Shown one piece after another: positions 63,465-64,000 of a stretch of 64,000 nucleotides of DNA (the first letter of the stretch is position 1; the number at the start of each line of letters is the position of its first letter). Below the pieces are notes generated by a model. The model searched no databases, was not told the origin of the DNA, and saw nothing but the letters and a program-made list of their open reading frames with translations. Source of the DNA: Charina bottae (taxonomy: Eukaryota; Chordata; Lepidosauria; Squamata; Charinaidae); the NCBI GenBank assembly GCA_023362775.1, contig JALMGJ010000015.1, positions 6,418,501-6,482,500 of the forward strand. The letters are read 5' to 3'. A program made the position numbers and the translations under genes.

Positions 63465-63655
63465 AATCCTAGGGTTGGAAGGGACTTCAGAGGTCGTCAA
63501 GCCCAGCCCCCTGCACGCTGCAGAATTCATAGAGTTGTCCCCGATGGATGGTTATCGAGCCTGTTTGAAAACCTCCACTGATGGGGAAGGAACCTCTCCA
63601 TGCGGTCACCTGCTCCACTGATTGTCAGCTTTTCCGGTCAAGAAGGCCATTCTAA
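63465..63655 (-). mobile_element. CR1 LINE 3' fragment
   Basis: Contains CCTAGGGTTGGAAGGGACTT and AGAGGTCGTCAAGCCCAGCC, the reverse-strand hallmark of CR1 3' ends in sauropsids. Confidence 0.8.
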
Positions 63656-63657
63656 GA

Positions 63658-63779
63658 CCTCAGCCATTTTAAGAAGTGTGGACTTCAACTCCCAGAATAC
63701 CCCAGCCAGCATTGCTGGCTGGGGAATTCTGGGAGTTGAAGTCCACACATCTTAAAATGGCTGAGGTTGAAAAACACTG
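63658..63779. mobile_element. Palindromic hAT-type MITE, left end lost
   Basis: Both arms present (AACTCCCAGAATACCCCAGC and its complement) but the first bases of the left TIR are missing beside the CR1 fragment. Confidence 0.75.
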
Positions 63780-64000
63780 GTCTAGTCTGTGTCTACATCC
63801 TTGAAGGTTCATTCCATTTGTTCTGGTCTTACCGTCTGGTCTAAATGCCCGGATTGGCTGGCCTGTATTGATCAGCATGTTAAGGTAGGCGAGGTATGAG
63901 GAAGCGTTGTTTGACACACACATTTTGACATATATGGAAAACAGTCTTGTACTACTTTCTGTAGGAAGGTAATTAATCGACACATGTTCAAAGGGACTTC

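Noticed and set aside
62600..64000. Neighbouring gene (NFATC3 by mammalian synteny)
   Set aside because: No exon found; the segment holds a mariner MITE, CR1 and a hAT MITE only.

Overview
The window is vertebrate nuclear DNA, most likely from a squamate reptile (lizard or snake). I infer this from the repeats: tRNA-derived SINEs with a Bov-B-like 3' end (Sauria-SINE type), Bov-B LINE 3' ends, a 5S-rRNA-derived SINE, CR1/L2-type LINE tails, Penelope-like elements, GATA microsatellites and many hAT and Tc1/mariner MITEs. No database search was possible.

The only host gene I can assemble is ESRP2 (epithelial splicing regulatory protein 2, formerly RBM35B), on the + strand from 19390 to about 62580. 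Twelve internal exons (numbered 3 to 14 by analogy with ESRP1/2) join without a frame break into 598 codons (594 with the short exon 12). They encode the end of the N-terminal domain, three complete quasi-RRMs, an Ala-rich linker and the first half of a fourth RRM. Two phase-0 terminal exons follow: 56341-56430 gives the familiar ESRP2 tail ending WVCL, and 61215-61373 instead completes the fourth RRM. Exons 1 and 2 (start codon and promoter) were not found and probably lie upstream of the window. Splicing features include a probable U12-type intron, a 12-nt tandem donor that adds or removes KLPC-type residues, a TAGTAG tandem acceptor, and a donor at the edge of a (GTT)n microsatellite.

Layout: 1-19389 is upstream or early-intron sequence with SINEs, MITEs, a palindromic Penelope-like element (6.6-7.0 kb), a Bov-B fragment, and a 6.5-kb class I endogenous retrovirus on the - strand (8287-14798). 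The provirus has two 753-bp LTRs that look identical, a tRNA-Pro primer site and a 4-bp target duplication, but only remnants of gag, pol and env, with about 2 kb of non-retroviral-looking sequence in place of most of gag-pol. 19390-61373 is ESRP2, whose introns hold Penelope pLTR palindromes with hammerhead ribozyme motifs, hAT and mariner MITEs, minisatellites and LTR fragments. They also hold a segment at 25.9-27.6 kb repeated in inverted orientation at 45.4-47.3 kb, which contains a small VWC-like cysteine-rich coding fragment. 61374-62580 is the likely 3' UTR. 62580-64000 is MITE and CR1 sequence; no neighbouring gene is recognisable.
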